Assembly (NCBI GenBank): GCA_020637295.1
Contig: JACJWF010000008.1
Span: 107,070-171,069, forward strand
Length of the DNA: 64,000 nucleotides
Direction of reading: 5' to 3'
Source of the DNA: Acidimicrobiaceae bacterium
Lineage (GTDB): Bacteria > Actinomycetota > Acidimicrobiia > Acidimicrobiales > Ilumatobacteraceae
A model generated the notes under the pieces. That model had not been told where the DNA came from. It worked only from the letters and a program-made list of their open reading frames with translations, and made no database searches. Position numbers and translations under genes: made by a program. Below, piece after piece: positions 1 to 7,454 of the stretch (positions within the stretch are counted from its first letter, which is position 1; each line of letters opens with the position of its first letter).

Positions 1-629
1 TGTGCGACGTGACGGACGAGGCTGCCGTCCAGGCGGCGTGCGCCGTGGCCGACGGGGTGGGGCGGTTCACGATGGTCGTGGCCAACGCCGGCACGGGCGC
101 GGCCGCCCCGCTGCACCTGACGACCGTGGAGGAGTGGAACTTGGTGCTGGCCACCAACCTCACCGGGGCGTTCCTCACCATGAAGCACGCGACGGTGCCG
201 CTGGCGCGCAACGGCGGCGGGGCGATCGTCGCCGTGTCGTCGATCGCCGGCCCTTTGACCCACCGCTACATGACGCCGTACTGCGTGTCCAAGGCCGGGC
301 TGGAGATGCTGGTCCGCCAGGTGGCCGACGAGCTCGGCTCGGTGGGCATCCGGGCCAACGCGGTGCGGCCCAGCCTGGTGCCGACGGACATCTCGGTGGG
401 CCTCACCGGCAGCCCGCAGATCGTCGAGGACTACCTGGACCAGATCGCTCTCGGCCGCCTCGGCACGGTGGACGACATCGCCTCGGCGGTGCGCTTCCTG
501 CTCGGCCCGGAGAGCTCGTGGATCACCGGCCAGTGCATCGGCACCGACGGCGGCCACACCCTGCGCCGCGGCCCCAACCTCACGCCGCTGATGGAGATGG
601 TGATGGGCGACGCCGCCCATCCGGGCTGA
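1..629 (+). CDS. Short-chain dehydrogenase/reductase, 5'-truncated by the window edge
   Basis: C-terminal part of an NAD(P)-dependent short-chain dehydrogenase/reductase (Rossmann fold, cytosolic). The frame enters at base 3 with Cys-Asp-Val-Thr, matching the acidic strand that contacts the adenine in this family. It continues through the NAG turn, the catalytic Ser (VSSIAG) and the Tyr/Lys pair in YCVSK, and ends with the usual TDGGHT stretch. The N-terminal TGxxxGxG cofactor motif lies outside the window, so the GTG at base 9 is not the real start. The substrate cannot be told from the sequence. The gene precedes a lipoprotein gene by 26 bases, an arrangement repeated by the next dehydrogenase/lipoprotein pair. 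Confidence 0.9.
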   Translation, partial: CDVTDEAAVQAACAVADGVGRFTMVVANAGTGAAAPLHLTTVEEWNLVLATNLTGAFLTMKHATVPLARNGGGAIVAVSSIAGPLTHRYMTPYCVSKAGLEMLVRQVADELGSVGIRANAVRPSLVPTDISVGLTGSPQIVEDYLDQIALGRLGTVDDIASAVRFLLGPESSWITGQCIGTDGGHTLRRGPNLTPLMEMVMGDAAHPG

Positions 630-655
630 ACGTCGGGCTGGTTACGCTGCCGCCC

Positions 656-1714
656 ATGCGACGCTCCTTCGCCGTTCAACTCGCCGCCGCGGGGTCCTTG
701 CTCGCCCTCGCGGCGTGCGGAGGCGGGTCGTCGTCCAGGGCGACGACGGTGCCTGGCTCGGCGACATCGCCGAGCACGACGGCCGCCCCGATTGCGACCG
801 ATGCGACCGCTCCCGGCGTGCCGGATGCCATCACGGTCACCGGGGAGGACGGCAGTGTGTGGAGCTTGCAACTGGACGGCTATCTGCATGGGGTCAACAC
901 GACAGGACGAACGGATCAGCCATGTGTCACCGTCGTCGGCTCGATGACGCTCGTCGATGCTCCCGATGGGTGGTCCGGCCTGGCGGCCGATGCCACGATC
1001 GAGGTGATCGCCGGCGACAAGACCGTGAAGTACAAGCCGTTCGTCCGCTGCGACCTCGACGAGCCGGCCAGCCTCAGTGCGTTCTTTGCATTGGTCGGCG
1101 ACATGCTGCCCGGCGCTTCGCGTGACTTCGTGGCCAACTTCGTGATCACCGAGAAGGTGGTCGACGCGGCCCCCGTGCTGCGACTGCACAATTCGGTCGA
1201 CGAGGTGAGGGTGGACCTTGCGCCGCTGACTGCGCTACCGCAGGCGCGGCCCGTGGAGATCGGTGCGGTCACCGCGCCGCTCGAGCCCGTGGGGACCACG
1301 ACGGAATGGCGGGACGGTGAAGTCGGCGCACGCTACGAGATCACCGTGGCAGGGGTGCAGATGGTCCAGTCGGCCGACGGGTGGTGCGTCGTCGTGTACG
1401 CCTGGGCGACGCTTCCCGATGGTGGCGGACGGTTGCGGCAACGTCCCCGGCTGATGGCGGATGGGTGGGCGCCCGGTGACGACGTGGTGGGTCCGGCGGG
1501 TGACTGCCTTCCCCCGACCGCCGACGCGTTCTGGCGCACCTTGACCTCAGAGCCCGTCGATCCGGGCGGGTCGGTCTCGTTGGCGATCCAGGTCGAGTTC
1601 ACCGAACGGCCGACCCTCCAGGCGATCCTGCAACCACAGGGCGAGGGCCCAGACCTCGAGTGGGTCTGGGTGGGGCCGGTGCTCGTCGACTCGCCGCCGC
1701 CACGCCCGTCGTGA
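656..1714 (+). CDS. Secreted lipoprotein, paralogue of the 2675-3706 lipoprotein
   Basis: A 352-residue probable lipoprotein of unknown function. The N-terminus has two Arg, a hydrophobic stretch and a lipobox (LAAC, Cys21), followed by a Ser/Thr/Ala-rich linker. The folded part begins near residue 58 with a Gly-Ser-x-Trp-x-(L/I)-x-Leu pattern and an RT..PC motif. The same pattern occurs in the lipoprotein at 2675-3706, as does a second half built around a strand that leads into a Trp-Cys or Cys-Trp pair, so the two are diverged paralogues. The start is set by TACGCT at 643-648, seven bases upstream of the ATG, which suggests a leaderless transcript. A longer in-frame extension upstream runs through the preceding gene in another frame and is not real. 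Confidence 0.8.
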   Translation: MRRSFAVQLAAAGSLLALAACGGGSSSRATTVPGSATSPSTTAAPIATDATAPGVPDAITVTGEDGSVWSLQLDGYLHGVNTTGRTDQPCVTVVGSMTLVDAPDGWSGLAADATIEVIAGDKTVKYKPFVRCDLDEPASLSAFFALVGDMLPGASRDFVANFVITEKVVDAAPVLRLHNSVDEVRVDLAPLTALPQARPVEIGAVTAPLEPVGTTTEWRDGEVGARYEITVAGVQMVQSADGWCVVVYAWATLPDGGGRLRQRPRLMADGWAPGDDVVGPAGDCLPPTADAFWRTLTSEPVDPGGSVSLAIQVEFTERPTLQAILQPQGEGPDLEWVWVGPVLVDSPPPRPS

Positions 1715-1878
1715 CCGATCCCCGGGCGAGCCGTTCGATCTGGCGAACGACAATGTTCGTTGCACCACGCCGCAACACTTCTTGTCGCTGAGCAGGTCCC
1801 AACCCTCCCGCCGGCACCGCCCATCGTCGAGCCCGTTCGACTCGCCGCCGCCACCACCTGCCGCGTGAGACTGCCCCC

Positions 1879-2652
1879 ATGCAGACCTCGCTCTTCGACC
1901 TCACCGGCCATGTCGCCCTCGTCACCGGCGGCAACAGCGGCATCGGCCTCGGCATGGCGGAGGCGCTGGCCCAGCACGGGGCGTCCGTGGCCATCTGGGG
2001 CACCAACCCGGCGAAGAACGCCGCCGCCGCCGAGCGGTTGAGGGCAATCGGCAACCCGGTGCTGGACCTGGTGTGCGACGTCGGCGACCACCAGGCCGTG
2101 ATCGACTCGATGCAGGCCACGGTGGCCGAGCTCGGCCGGCTGGACTCCTGCTTCGTCAACGCCGGCGTCGGCGGGCAGGCGCCGAGCTTCGCCGAGATGA
2201 GCGAGGAGGAGTGGCACCGCGTGCTGCGGGTGAACCTGGACGGCGCGTTCTACACCGCCCAGGAAGCGGTGAAGCACATGAAGGGGCAGGACCCGCAGGG
2301 TGGGTCGATCGTGTTCACCACCTCGGGTTCGGCGTTCTACGGCCAGCAGCGCGGCCAGCACTACGGCGGCAGCAAGGCCGCCATCAACGCGATGATGAAG
2401 GGAATCGCGGTGGAGCACGCCCGCCACGGCATCCGCTGCAACTCGGTGCTGCCGGGCTGGGTCGAGAGCGACATGACCGCGCCGGCGCTGGGCTGGGACA
2501 CGTTCGTGCAGAAGGTGATGCCGCGCATCCCCATGCGTCGGTGGGGTGTGCCGGCCGACTTCGGGGGCATCGCTGTCTACCTCGCCAGCCGGGCCAGCTC
2601 CTGGCACACCGGCGACATCATCACCCTCGACGGTGGCTACCACTCCTTCTGA
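1879..2652 (+). CDS. Short-chain dehydrogenase/reductase
   Basis: Complete classical short-chain dehydrogenase/reductase, 257 residues, the family's usual length. The cofactor motif TGGNSGIG is at residues 16-23, NAG near 94, catalytic Ser149, and Tyr162/Lys166 in YGGSK. The C-terminus has the normal TLDGGY ending. It is probably a cytosolic NAD(P)H-dependent oxidoreductase of a sugar, acyl or xenobiotic alcohol; the substrate is not inferable. It lies between the two paralogous lipoprotein genes and is followed 22 bases later by the second one. The 164 bases upstream hold no gene, only a weak short inverted repeat around 1742-1762. Confidence 0.92.
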   Translation: MQTSLFDLTGHVALVTGGNSGIGLGMAEALAQHGASVAIWGTNPAKNAAAAERLRAIGNPVLDLVCDVGDHQAVIDSMQATVAELGRLDSCFVNAGVGGQAPSFAEMSEEEWHRVLRVNLDGAFYTAQEAVKHMKGQDPQGGSIVFTTSGSAFYGQQRGQHYGGSKAAINAMMKGIAVEHARHGIRCNSVLPGWVESDMTAPALGWDTFVQKVMPRIPMRRWGVPADFGGIAVYLASRASSWHTGDIITLDGGYHSF

Positions 2653-2674
2653 GCGTCCGGTACGGTTCCGCCGC

Positions 2675-3706
2675 ATGAAGCGGCTGGTGGGCGTCCTGGT
2701 CGTGCTGGCGGTCATGGCGGGCTGCTCCGACGACCCACAGCAGCCAGTGGCAACGGGAACCGTCGCCCCGCCCAGCACGCCGGTGCCCACCAGCGCTCCG
2801 GTGTCCACGAGCGCCGTGACGACCTCGACCGCCCCAGCGCAGTCGTTGCAGTTCACCGGCGTGCACGACCGTGCCGGCTCGCTGTGGGACATCGAACTGC
2901 TCGGGGTGGTCACCGGCCTGGTGTCCCCGGGGGTCAACCCCCGGTCGAGGACCCAGCCGCCCTGCTTGGCGCTCGTCGTGCACGCGACGTACATCGGCAC
3001 GGCACCGCTCGGAAGTGCCGACAACCTGTCGCTTGGCAGCACCGATGGCGGAGGTCGTGGGATTCCTGGCGCCTGCATCCCAGACGACATCGAGTTGCAG
3101 CACGACTACGCGCTCATCACCCCTGGCACCTCGGTCATCGCCACGTTCGGAATGATCGAGTTCGAGCAACCCCTTCCGGACGTGGAGGAGATCTACGTCC
3201 GAGATCCGACGGCCGACACCACGGACTCCCGCACCATCGCGGTGGCGCCGTCCGTCAACCTGCCGGCGACGACCATCGGTCCGGATCCGTCGCCGCTCGC
3301 CGACCCGACGACCCCGATCCTGCACGAGGCCGCCGACGGCACCGTCACGATCACGATCGTCGGCATGTGGCCGGAGCCCGTGTCTGGCGGGACCTGCTGG
3401 CACCTGGCCGCGACGTTCACCGTGTCGGAGGAAGTCCACGCCATCACGGTGGAGGCCGTCGATCCGCCGTACATCGTTGCCGCCGGCAGGGTCCGTTGGT
3501 GGGACTACTGCGGTTCCGGCGGCGCGCCCGGTGACCCGGTCGACCCCGACCTGATCTGGTACCAGCCGGGTACCACCTACGGGATGGGCTGGTCCTACTT
3601 CCTTCCGGATGGGGTGGCTCCGCAGGCCATCCTTCCGAGTCTCGCCGAGCCCGCCCCGGAGTTCGTTGCCATCAACTTCCTCGACGGTCCGCCACCGCCG
3701 CCGTAG
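2675..3706 (+). CDS. Secreted lipoprotein, paralogue of the 656-1714 lipoprotein
   Basis: A 343-residue probable lipoprotein of unknown function. It has a signal peptide with lipobox MAGC (Cys17), a Thr/Ser/Pro linker to about residue 55, then two beta-rich halves. The first half contains GSLWDIEL and RTQPPC, the second GTVTITIVGMW and GGTCWHL. These line up with the corresponding motifs in the 656-1714 protein, and both proteins end in a proline-rich tail. The ATG is preceded by TACGGT at 2661-2666 with an 8-base gap, which fits a leaderless start, rather than the earlier in-frame start inside the dehydrogenase gene. The role is unknown; cell-surface attachment is the only inference. Confidence 0.8.
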   Translation: MKRLVGVLVVLAVMAGCSDDPQQPVATGTVAPPSTPVPTSAPVSTSAVTTSTAPAQSLQFTGVHDRAGSLWDIELLGVVTGLVSPGVNPRSRTQPPCLALVVHATYIGTAPLGSADNLSLGSTDGGGRGIPGACIPDDIELQHDYALITPGTSVIATFGMIEFEQPLPDVEEIYVRDPTADTTDSRTIAVAPSVNLPATTIGPDPSPLADPTTPILHEAADGTVTITIVGMWPEPVSGGTCWHLAATFTVSEEVHAITVEAVDPPYIVAAGRVRWWDYCGSGGAPGDPVDPDLIWYQPGTTYGMGWSYFLPDGVAPQAILPSLAEPAPEFVAINFLDGPPPPP

Positions 3707-3763
3707 GCGCCAGCGGTCCCGCCGATGGCAGGCCGTCGCGGGGTGAAGTGGAACACTGGCGCC

Positions 3764-5401
3764 ATGACGACTCACATCGCCACGACTCGGGTGGACGGCC
3801 ACGCCGGGCAGCAGGCGGTCGCCGCGCTGATGGCGTTCGGCACCGACACCATGTTCACGCTGAACGGTGGCCACATCTGGCCGCTGTACGACGCCGCCCG
3901 CGACCAGGGCATGAAGGTGGTGGACACTCGCCACGAGCAGACGGCCACGTTCGCCGCCGAGGCCTACGCCAAGCTCACCCGCAAGCCCGGCTTCGCCGCG
4001 CTCACCGCCGGGCCGGGCATCACCAACGGCACGTCGGCCATCACGTCGGCATGGTTCAACGGGTCGCCGCTGGTCGTACTCGGCGGGCGGGCGCCGGAGC
4101 AGCGGTGGGGCGCCGGCTCGCTGCAGGAGTTCGACCACGTGCCCGTCATGGCGCCGATCACCAAGCACGCCGCCACGGTGAAGGACGCCACCCAGGCCGG
4201 CGCCGCCGTGCACGCCGCCGCCCGGCTGAGCATGACCCCGCACCGCGGCCCGACGTTCCTCGACTTCCCGCTGGATCTCTTCGGCCCGAGCGCCGGCGAC
4301 CTGCCCGAGGTGGACGAGTGCGTCGGCCTCGGCGTGGCGCCCGATGCCGACGCTGTCGCGACGCTGGCCCAGATGATCGCCCAGGCCGAGCGCCCGGCGT
4401 TCATCGTCGGCAGCGACGTCTACTGGGACGGCTCGTGGGAGGCCCTGCGCGCCGCCGCCGAGCATCTCGGCGTGCCGTGCTTCTTCAACGGCCTCGGCCG
4501 CGGCACCCTGCCCGCCGACCACCCGCTGGCGTTCCTGCGCACCCGTGGCCTGCTGAAGGCCCGGGCCGACCTGGTGGTGGTGCTCGGCACGCCGTTGGAC
4601 TTCCGCCTCGGCTTCGGCCGCTTCGGCAACGCCACTGTCGCCCACGTGGTGGACAGCGAGGCCCAGCGCGCCAAGCACGTGCAGGTGCACACCGTGGCGG
4701 GGGACTCCAACCTCGTGTTCCGCGCCCTGGCCGACTACACCGGCCCGCGCACCGACCACGCCGGCTGGGTGGAGGAGTTGCGCGCCGCGGAGGAGAAGGG
4801 CCGCGCCGCCGACGCCGAACTGCTGGCCGCCGACAGCGCCCCCATCAAGCCCAGCCGCATCTACGGCGAGCTGGCACGGCGGATGGAGCGCGACGCCGTG
4901 GTGATCTGCGACGGCGGCGACTTCGCCTCCTACGCCGGCAAGTTCGTCGAGGTGTACGAGCCCGGCTGCTGGCTGGACACCGGCCCCTACGGCTGCCTCG
5001 GCAACGGCCCCGGCTATGCGATCGCGGCCCGCACGGTGCGGCCGTCCAGCCAGATCGTGCTGCTGCTCGGCGACGGTGCCGCCGGCTTCAGCCTGATGGA
5101 CGCCGACACGATGGTGCGCCACGGTCTGCCCGTGGTGATGGTGGTCGGCAACAACGGGATGTGGGGGCTGGAGAAGCACCCGATGCAGGCCATCTACGGG
5201 TGGGACATGGCCTGCGACCTGCAGCCCGGCTGCCGCTACGACGAGGTCGTGCGGGCACTCGGCGGCGCCGGCGAGACCGTCACCTCACCGGCCGAGATCG
5301 GCCCGGCCCTGGACCGCGCCTTCGCCGCCGGCGTGCCCTACATGGTGAACGTGGTCACCGACCCGAGCGACGTCTACCCCCGCACCAGCAACCTCGGCTG
5401 A
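3764..5401 (+). CDS. Thiamine-diphosphate-dependent enzyme, acetolactate synthase / 2-hydroxyacyl-CoA lyase type
   Basis: A 545-residue enzyme of the pyruvate oxidase/acetolactate synthase superfamily. The N-terminal pyrimidine-binding domain carries the cofactor-activating Glu58 (HEQTATFAAEAY) and GPGITN. A central domain follows. The C-terminal domain has the diphosphate/Mg motif, GDG at 436-438 and Asn-Asn about 27 residues later (VVGNNGMWG). These show the chemistry class (C-C bond ligation or cleavage next to a carbonyl) but not the substrate. Oxalyl-CoA decarboxylase, 2-hydroxyacyl-CoA lyase and acetolactate-synthase-like enzymes share this layout. No small regulatory subunit gene is adjacent, which argues against the valine-pathway acetolactate synthase. 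The internal ATG at 3764 is chosen because AACACT, a near -10 hexamer, sits six bases upstream. Confidence 0.85.
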   Translation: MTTHIATTRVDGHAGQQAVAALMAFGTDTMFTLNGGHIWPLYDAARDQGMKVVDTRHEQTATFAAEAYAKLTRKPGFAALTAGPGITNGTSAITSAWFNGSPLVVLGGRAPEQRWGAGSLQEFDHVPVMAPITKHAATVKDATQAGAAVHAAARLSMTPHRGPTFLDFPLDLFGPSAGDLPEVDECVGLGVAPDADAVATLAQMIAQAERPAFIVGSDVYWDGSWEALRAAAEHLGVPCFFNGLGRGTLPADHPLAFLRTRGLLKARADLVVVLGTPLDFRLGFGRFGNATVAHVVDSEAQRAKHVQVHTVAGDSNLVFRALADYTGPRTDHAGWVEELRAAEEKGRAADAELLAADSAPIKPSRIYGELARRMERDAVVICDGGDFASYAGKFVEVYEPGCWLDTGPYGCLGNGPGYAIAARTVRPSSQIVLLLGDGAAGFSLMDADTMVRHGLPVVMVVGNNGMWGLEKHPMQAIYGWDMACDLQPGCRYDEVVRALGGAGETVTSPAEIGPALDRAFAAGVPYMVNVVTDPSDVYPRTSNLG

Positions 5402-5422
5402 GGATCGGACGCAGCGAACTCC

Positions 5423-5469
5423 CAAGTTGGCGCTGAGTGGCGGTGGTACCGCACCTCACCGCCAACTTG
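5423..5469. repeat. Family A palindromic repeat, copy 1 (47 bp)
   Basis: Hairpin with terminal arms CAAGTTGGCG and CGCCAACTTG and a nearly self-complementary interior (TGAG..CTCA, CGGT..ACCG). It lies 21 bases after the stop of the thiamine-diphosphate enzyme. Four other copies of exactly the same length occur in the window. Confidence 0.9.
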
Positions 5470-5483
5470 CACGAGACCTTCCC

Positions 5484-5530
5484 CAAGTTGGCGTTGAGTG
5501 GCGGTAGGACCGCACCTCACCGCCAACTTG
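5484..5530. repeat. Family A palindromic repeat, copy 2 (47 bp)
   Basis: Second tandem copy, 14 bases after copy 1, with the same 10-base terminal arms. It differs from copy 1 at a few interior bases (GGTAGGACC instead of GGTGGTACC). Copies 1 and 2 form the upstream pair flanking the AbiEi-like gene. Confidence 0.9.
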
Positions 5531-5629
5531 TCGGCGGGTGGGCGAGCACGGGCGGCGCCGATATGGTGCGGACAGCTTCCCCCGATCTGTACGACGCGCC
5601 TCGACGGCGCCGTTCCCAGGGGAGGCACC

Positions 5630-6574
5630 GTGCCCGCCTTCAACCATTCCGTCGCGACCTGGTTCCACGACCATCACGGCATTGCATCGACGGCTGAACT
5701 GATCGCACTCGGCGTCGGGCGGCAGCGGCGTCGTGAACTCCTCGCTGCAGGGGTGCTGGAGCGGCTGTTCGAGGGCGTGTACCACTTGACGTCGTCGCCG
5801 CTCACGTTTGAAGCCCGCTGCCGTGCCGTGTGCGTCGCCGACGAGTCGCTGGTGTTGTGCTGCTTCACCGCCGGCGCATTGATGGGGTTGCGGAAGTGCG
5901 GCACGAAGTGGCTGCACTGCACCACCGGTCGGAGGGCCAAGCCGATCGGCCCATCGGTGAAGGTCCACCGCACTCGCCTCGAGCTCACGGACCACATCGT
6001 GACGAGGGACGACGGCATCCGCCACACCGATGCCGTGCAGACGTTCTTCGATCTGGCCCGTCACACGGGCGACCTTGCGCTGCGTTCGATCGGCGAGCAG
6101 ATCATCGCGGATGGCCTGGCCACCCACGAGGAACTGGCCGACCGTGTGAGCAAGGTGGCGTCTCGCGGGCGACCCGGCAGTGGCCGAGCCGTGCGCGTGA
6201 TTGCCGAGCGGTCACCCGTCGGAAAGGCCGCCGACTCCGACGACGAGGTGGTGCTGCTCCACGCGCTGCATGGCGCCGGGCTGATGGAGTTCGTCCGTCA
6301 TCCGCCGGTGCAGCTGCGCACTGGCGACGTGGTGCACCCGGACCTCGGCGTGCCGGACGTGGGCTTGTACGTCGAGGTCGACCACCCCACCTGGCACAAC
6401 ACCGCCGAACAGGCCGCGTACGACAAGTGGCGCGACTTCGAGATCCGGCTGCTGGGAGGCGAGGTGGAGCGCATCCCCAGCGGCTGGCTCACGCACTCGC
6501 TCGACACGGTCGTCGCCGACCTGGCCGAGCGCCTCCGCCTCCGCCGCCTCCAAGTTGGCGTTCAGTTGCGGTAG
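5630..6574 (+). CDS. AbiEi-type winged-helix protein with C-terminal DUF559/Vsr-like nuclease domain
   Basis: A 314-residue protein. Residues 1-65 resemble the AbiEi-family antitoxin winged helix (starts in a Phe-His-Asp-His region, then RRRELLAAGVLERLFEGVY). The C-terminal part (from about 205) has the pattern HPDLGVPDVGLYVEVDH followed by an alternating DKWRDFE segment, as in DUF559/very-short-patch-repair-like nucleases. Such proteins are common as single genes in actinobacteria; the physiological role is not established, and no AbiEii partner is adjacent. The GTG start at 5630 has a Shine-Dalgarno GGGGAGG at 5619-5625; an upstream in-frame start would read through repeat copy 2. The last eight codons and the stop lie inside repeat copy 3, so the C-terminus is repeat-derived. 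Confidence 0.8.
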   Translation: MPAFNHSVATWFHDHHGIASTAELIALGVGRQRRRELLAAGVLERLFEGVYHLTSSPLTFEARCRAVCVADESLVLCCFTAGALMGLRKCGTKWLHCTTGRRAKPIGPSVKVHRTRLELTDHIVTRDDGIRHTDAVQTFFDLARHTGDLALRSIGEQIIADGLATHEELADRVSKVASRGRPGSGRAVRVIAERSPVGKAADSDDEVVLLHALHGAGLMEFVRHPPVQLRTGDVVHPDLGVPDVGLYVEVDHPTWHNTAEQAAYDKWRDFEIRLLGGEVERIPSGWLTHSLDTVVADLAERLRLRRLQVGVQLR

Positions 6575-6597
6575 GACCGCACCTCACCGCCAACTTG
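6551..6597. repeat. Family A palindromic repeat, copy 3 (47 bp), overlapping a gene end
   Basis: Same length and terminal arms as the other copies. It begins inside the AbiEi-like gene and supplies that gene's final codons and its TAG stop (6572-6574). Interior changes (TTCAGTTGCGG) weaken the inner stem relative to copy 2. Confidence 0.9.
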
Positions 6598-6611
6598 CCG
6601 AGGGTTGCCCA

Positions 6612-6658
6612 CAAGTTGGCGTTGAGTGGCGGTAGGACCGCATCTCACCGCCAACTTG
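6612..6658. repeat. Family A palindromic repeat, copy 4 (47 bp)
   Basis: Tandem with copy 3 (14-base gap, the same gap as between copies 1 and 2). It is almost identical to copy 2, with one base change in the right half. It lies between the convergent stops at 6574 and 6679. Confidence 0.9.
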
Positions 6659-6678
6659 GGCGTCGGGCGCTGCGGCAG

Positions 6679-6987
6679 TTACGGGGTGGCGCAAACGCTG
6701 CCGGGGGCGGGGATGACGTTGCCCTGGGCGTCGAGGTCGAAGTACGGGGACTCCACCTTGATGTAGTCGGGCACCATGTCGGCTTCGGAGATCACCTGCG
6801 GGTTCTCCAGCAGCAGGTAGCTCTCCACCGCCAGTTCGAAGACCCGGCGGTTCTCCACGCAGTTGGCATTCGAGGCGTTCTGGATGGACTGGGCGCCGTC
6901 GCGGGCGTCCTTGGCCTGCTGGCAGGCAGCGAGTGCGGGCACCAGAAGGGGGACGGCGAGCAGGGGAAGCAGTCGTCGGGCGGTCAT
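6679..6987 (-). CDS. Small lipoprotein with pseudopilin-like C-terminal segment
   Basis: A 102-residue predicted lipoprotein (signal peptide with lipobox LAAC, Cys22). The mature part begins with a short helix and then has Asn-Cys, a helix ending in ESYLL, and a loop closed by a second Cys near the C-terminus (DAQGNVIPAPGSVCA). This resembles the globular end of actinobacterial type IV/type II pseudopilins (alternating helix, Tyr, and a terminal Cys pair), but the pilin methylation motif is replaced by a lipobox. The function is unknown. Its ATG overlaps the stop of the upstream thioesterase gene by four bases (ATGA), so the two are co-translated. Confidence 0.75.
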   Translation of the reverse strand: MTARRLLPLLAVPLLVPALAACQQAKDARDGAQSIQNASNANCVENRRVFELAVESYLLLENPQVISEADMVPDYIKVESPYFDLDAQGNVIPAPGSVCATP

Positions 6988-7361
6988 TGTGTCTTGTCCA
7001 TGAATCGGTCGACCTCCACCAGGACGCGGGTGACCTTTCCTGCAGCCACCAGCCCTTTGGTATCGGACGCCGAAACCATGAACGTGAGCCTCCGCCCCTC
7101 GATTTTCTCGAGGACGGCCTCCGCCTCGACCTCGCCGCCGACGGGCGTCGGCTGCAGATGGTCCAGTTGCACCCGCATTCCCACCGTCGTGCACCCCTCG
7201 GCGAGGTGCCCGGCCAGGGCGGCGCACGTGGCCTGCTCGCACAGAGCGATCACGCGCGGGGTGGCCAGCACCAGGACCGACCCGGACCCCATGGCCACCG
7301 CCGTGTCGGCGTCGGTGACCACGAGTCGAGCGGTGCCTTTCAGGCCGACCACTGCACTCAC
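6984..7361 (-). CDS. Hot-dog-fold thioesterase, fluoroacetyl-CoA thioesterase (FlK)-like
   Basis: A 125-residue acyl-CoA thioesterase of the FlK-like hot-dog family. Thr34, Glu42 and His68 have exactly the spacing (8 and 34) of the Thr/Glu/His catalytic set of FlK, so activity on a small acyl-CoA is likely; real fluoroacetate use is not implied. The GTG at 7361 is chosen because TAGCGT lies eight bases upstream on the coding strand (7370-7375), a leaderless arrangement. An open frame continuing to 8060 is only the antisense shadow of tldD. It is followed by the coupled lipoprotein gene, whose functional link is unclear. Confidence 0.85.
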   Translation of the reverse strand: MSAVVGLKGTARLVVTDADTAVAMGSGSVLVLATPRVIALCEQATCAALAGHLAEGCTTVGMRVQLDHLQPTPVGGEVEAEAVLEKIEGRRLTFMVSASDTKGLVAAGKVTRVLVEVDRFMDKTQ

Positions 7362-7454
7362 GGCGAGCAACGCTACTGCCGCCGCCGCCCCGAACCACGA
7401 ACCCGTGGACGGCCCCGGACCCGCACGGCGACGGGCTGGGTAGGCTCCGGCCCC

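Noticed and set aside
2621..5179. 852-codon antisense frame over the lipoprotein and thiamine-diphosphate enzyme genes
   Set aside because: No motif in the translation; the plus strand has intact genes across the whole stretch.
5630..6574. Type IV AbiE toxin-antitoxin system
   Set aside because: Only the AbiEi-like protein is present; the nucleotidyltransferase partner is not adjacent. The nucleotidyltransferase at 16112 has its own HTH partner ten kilobases away.
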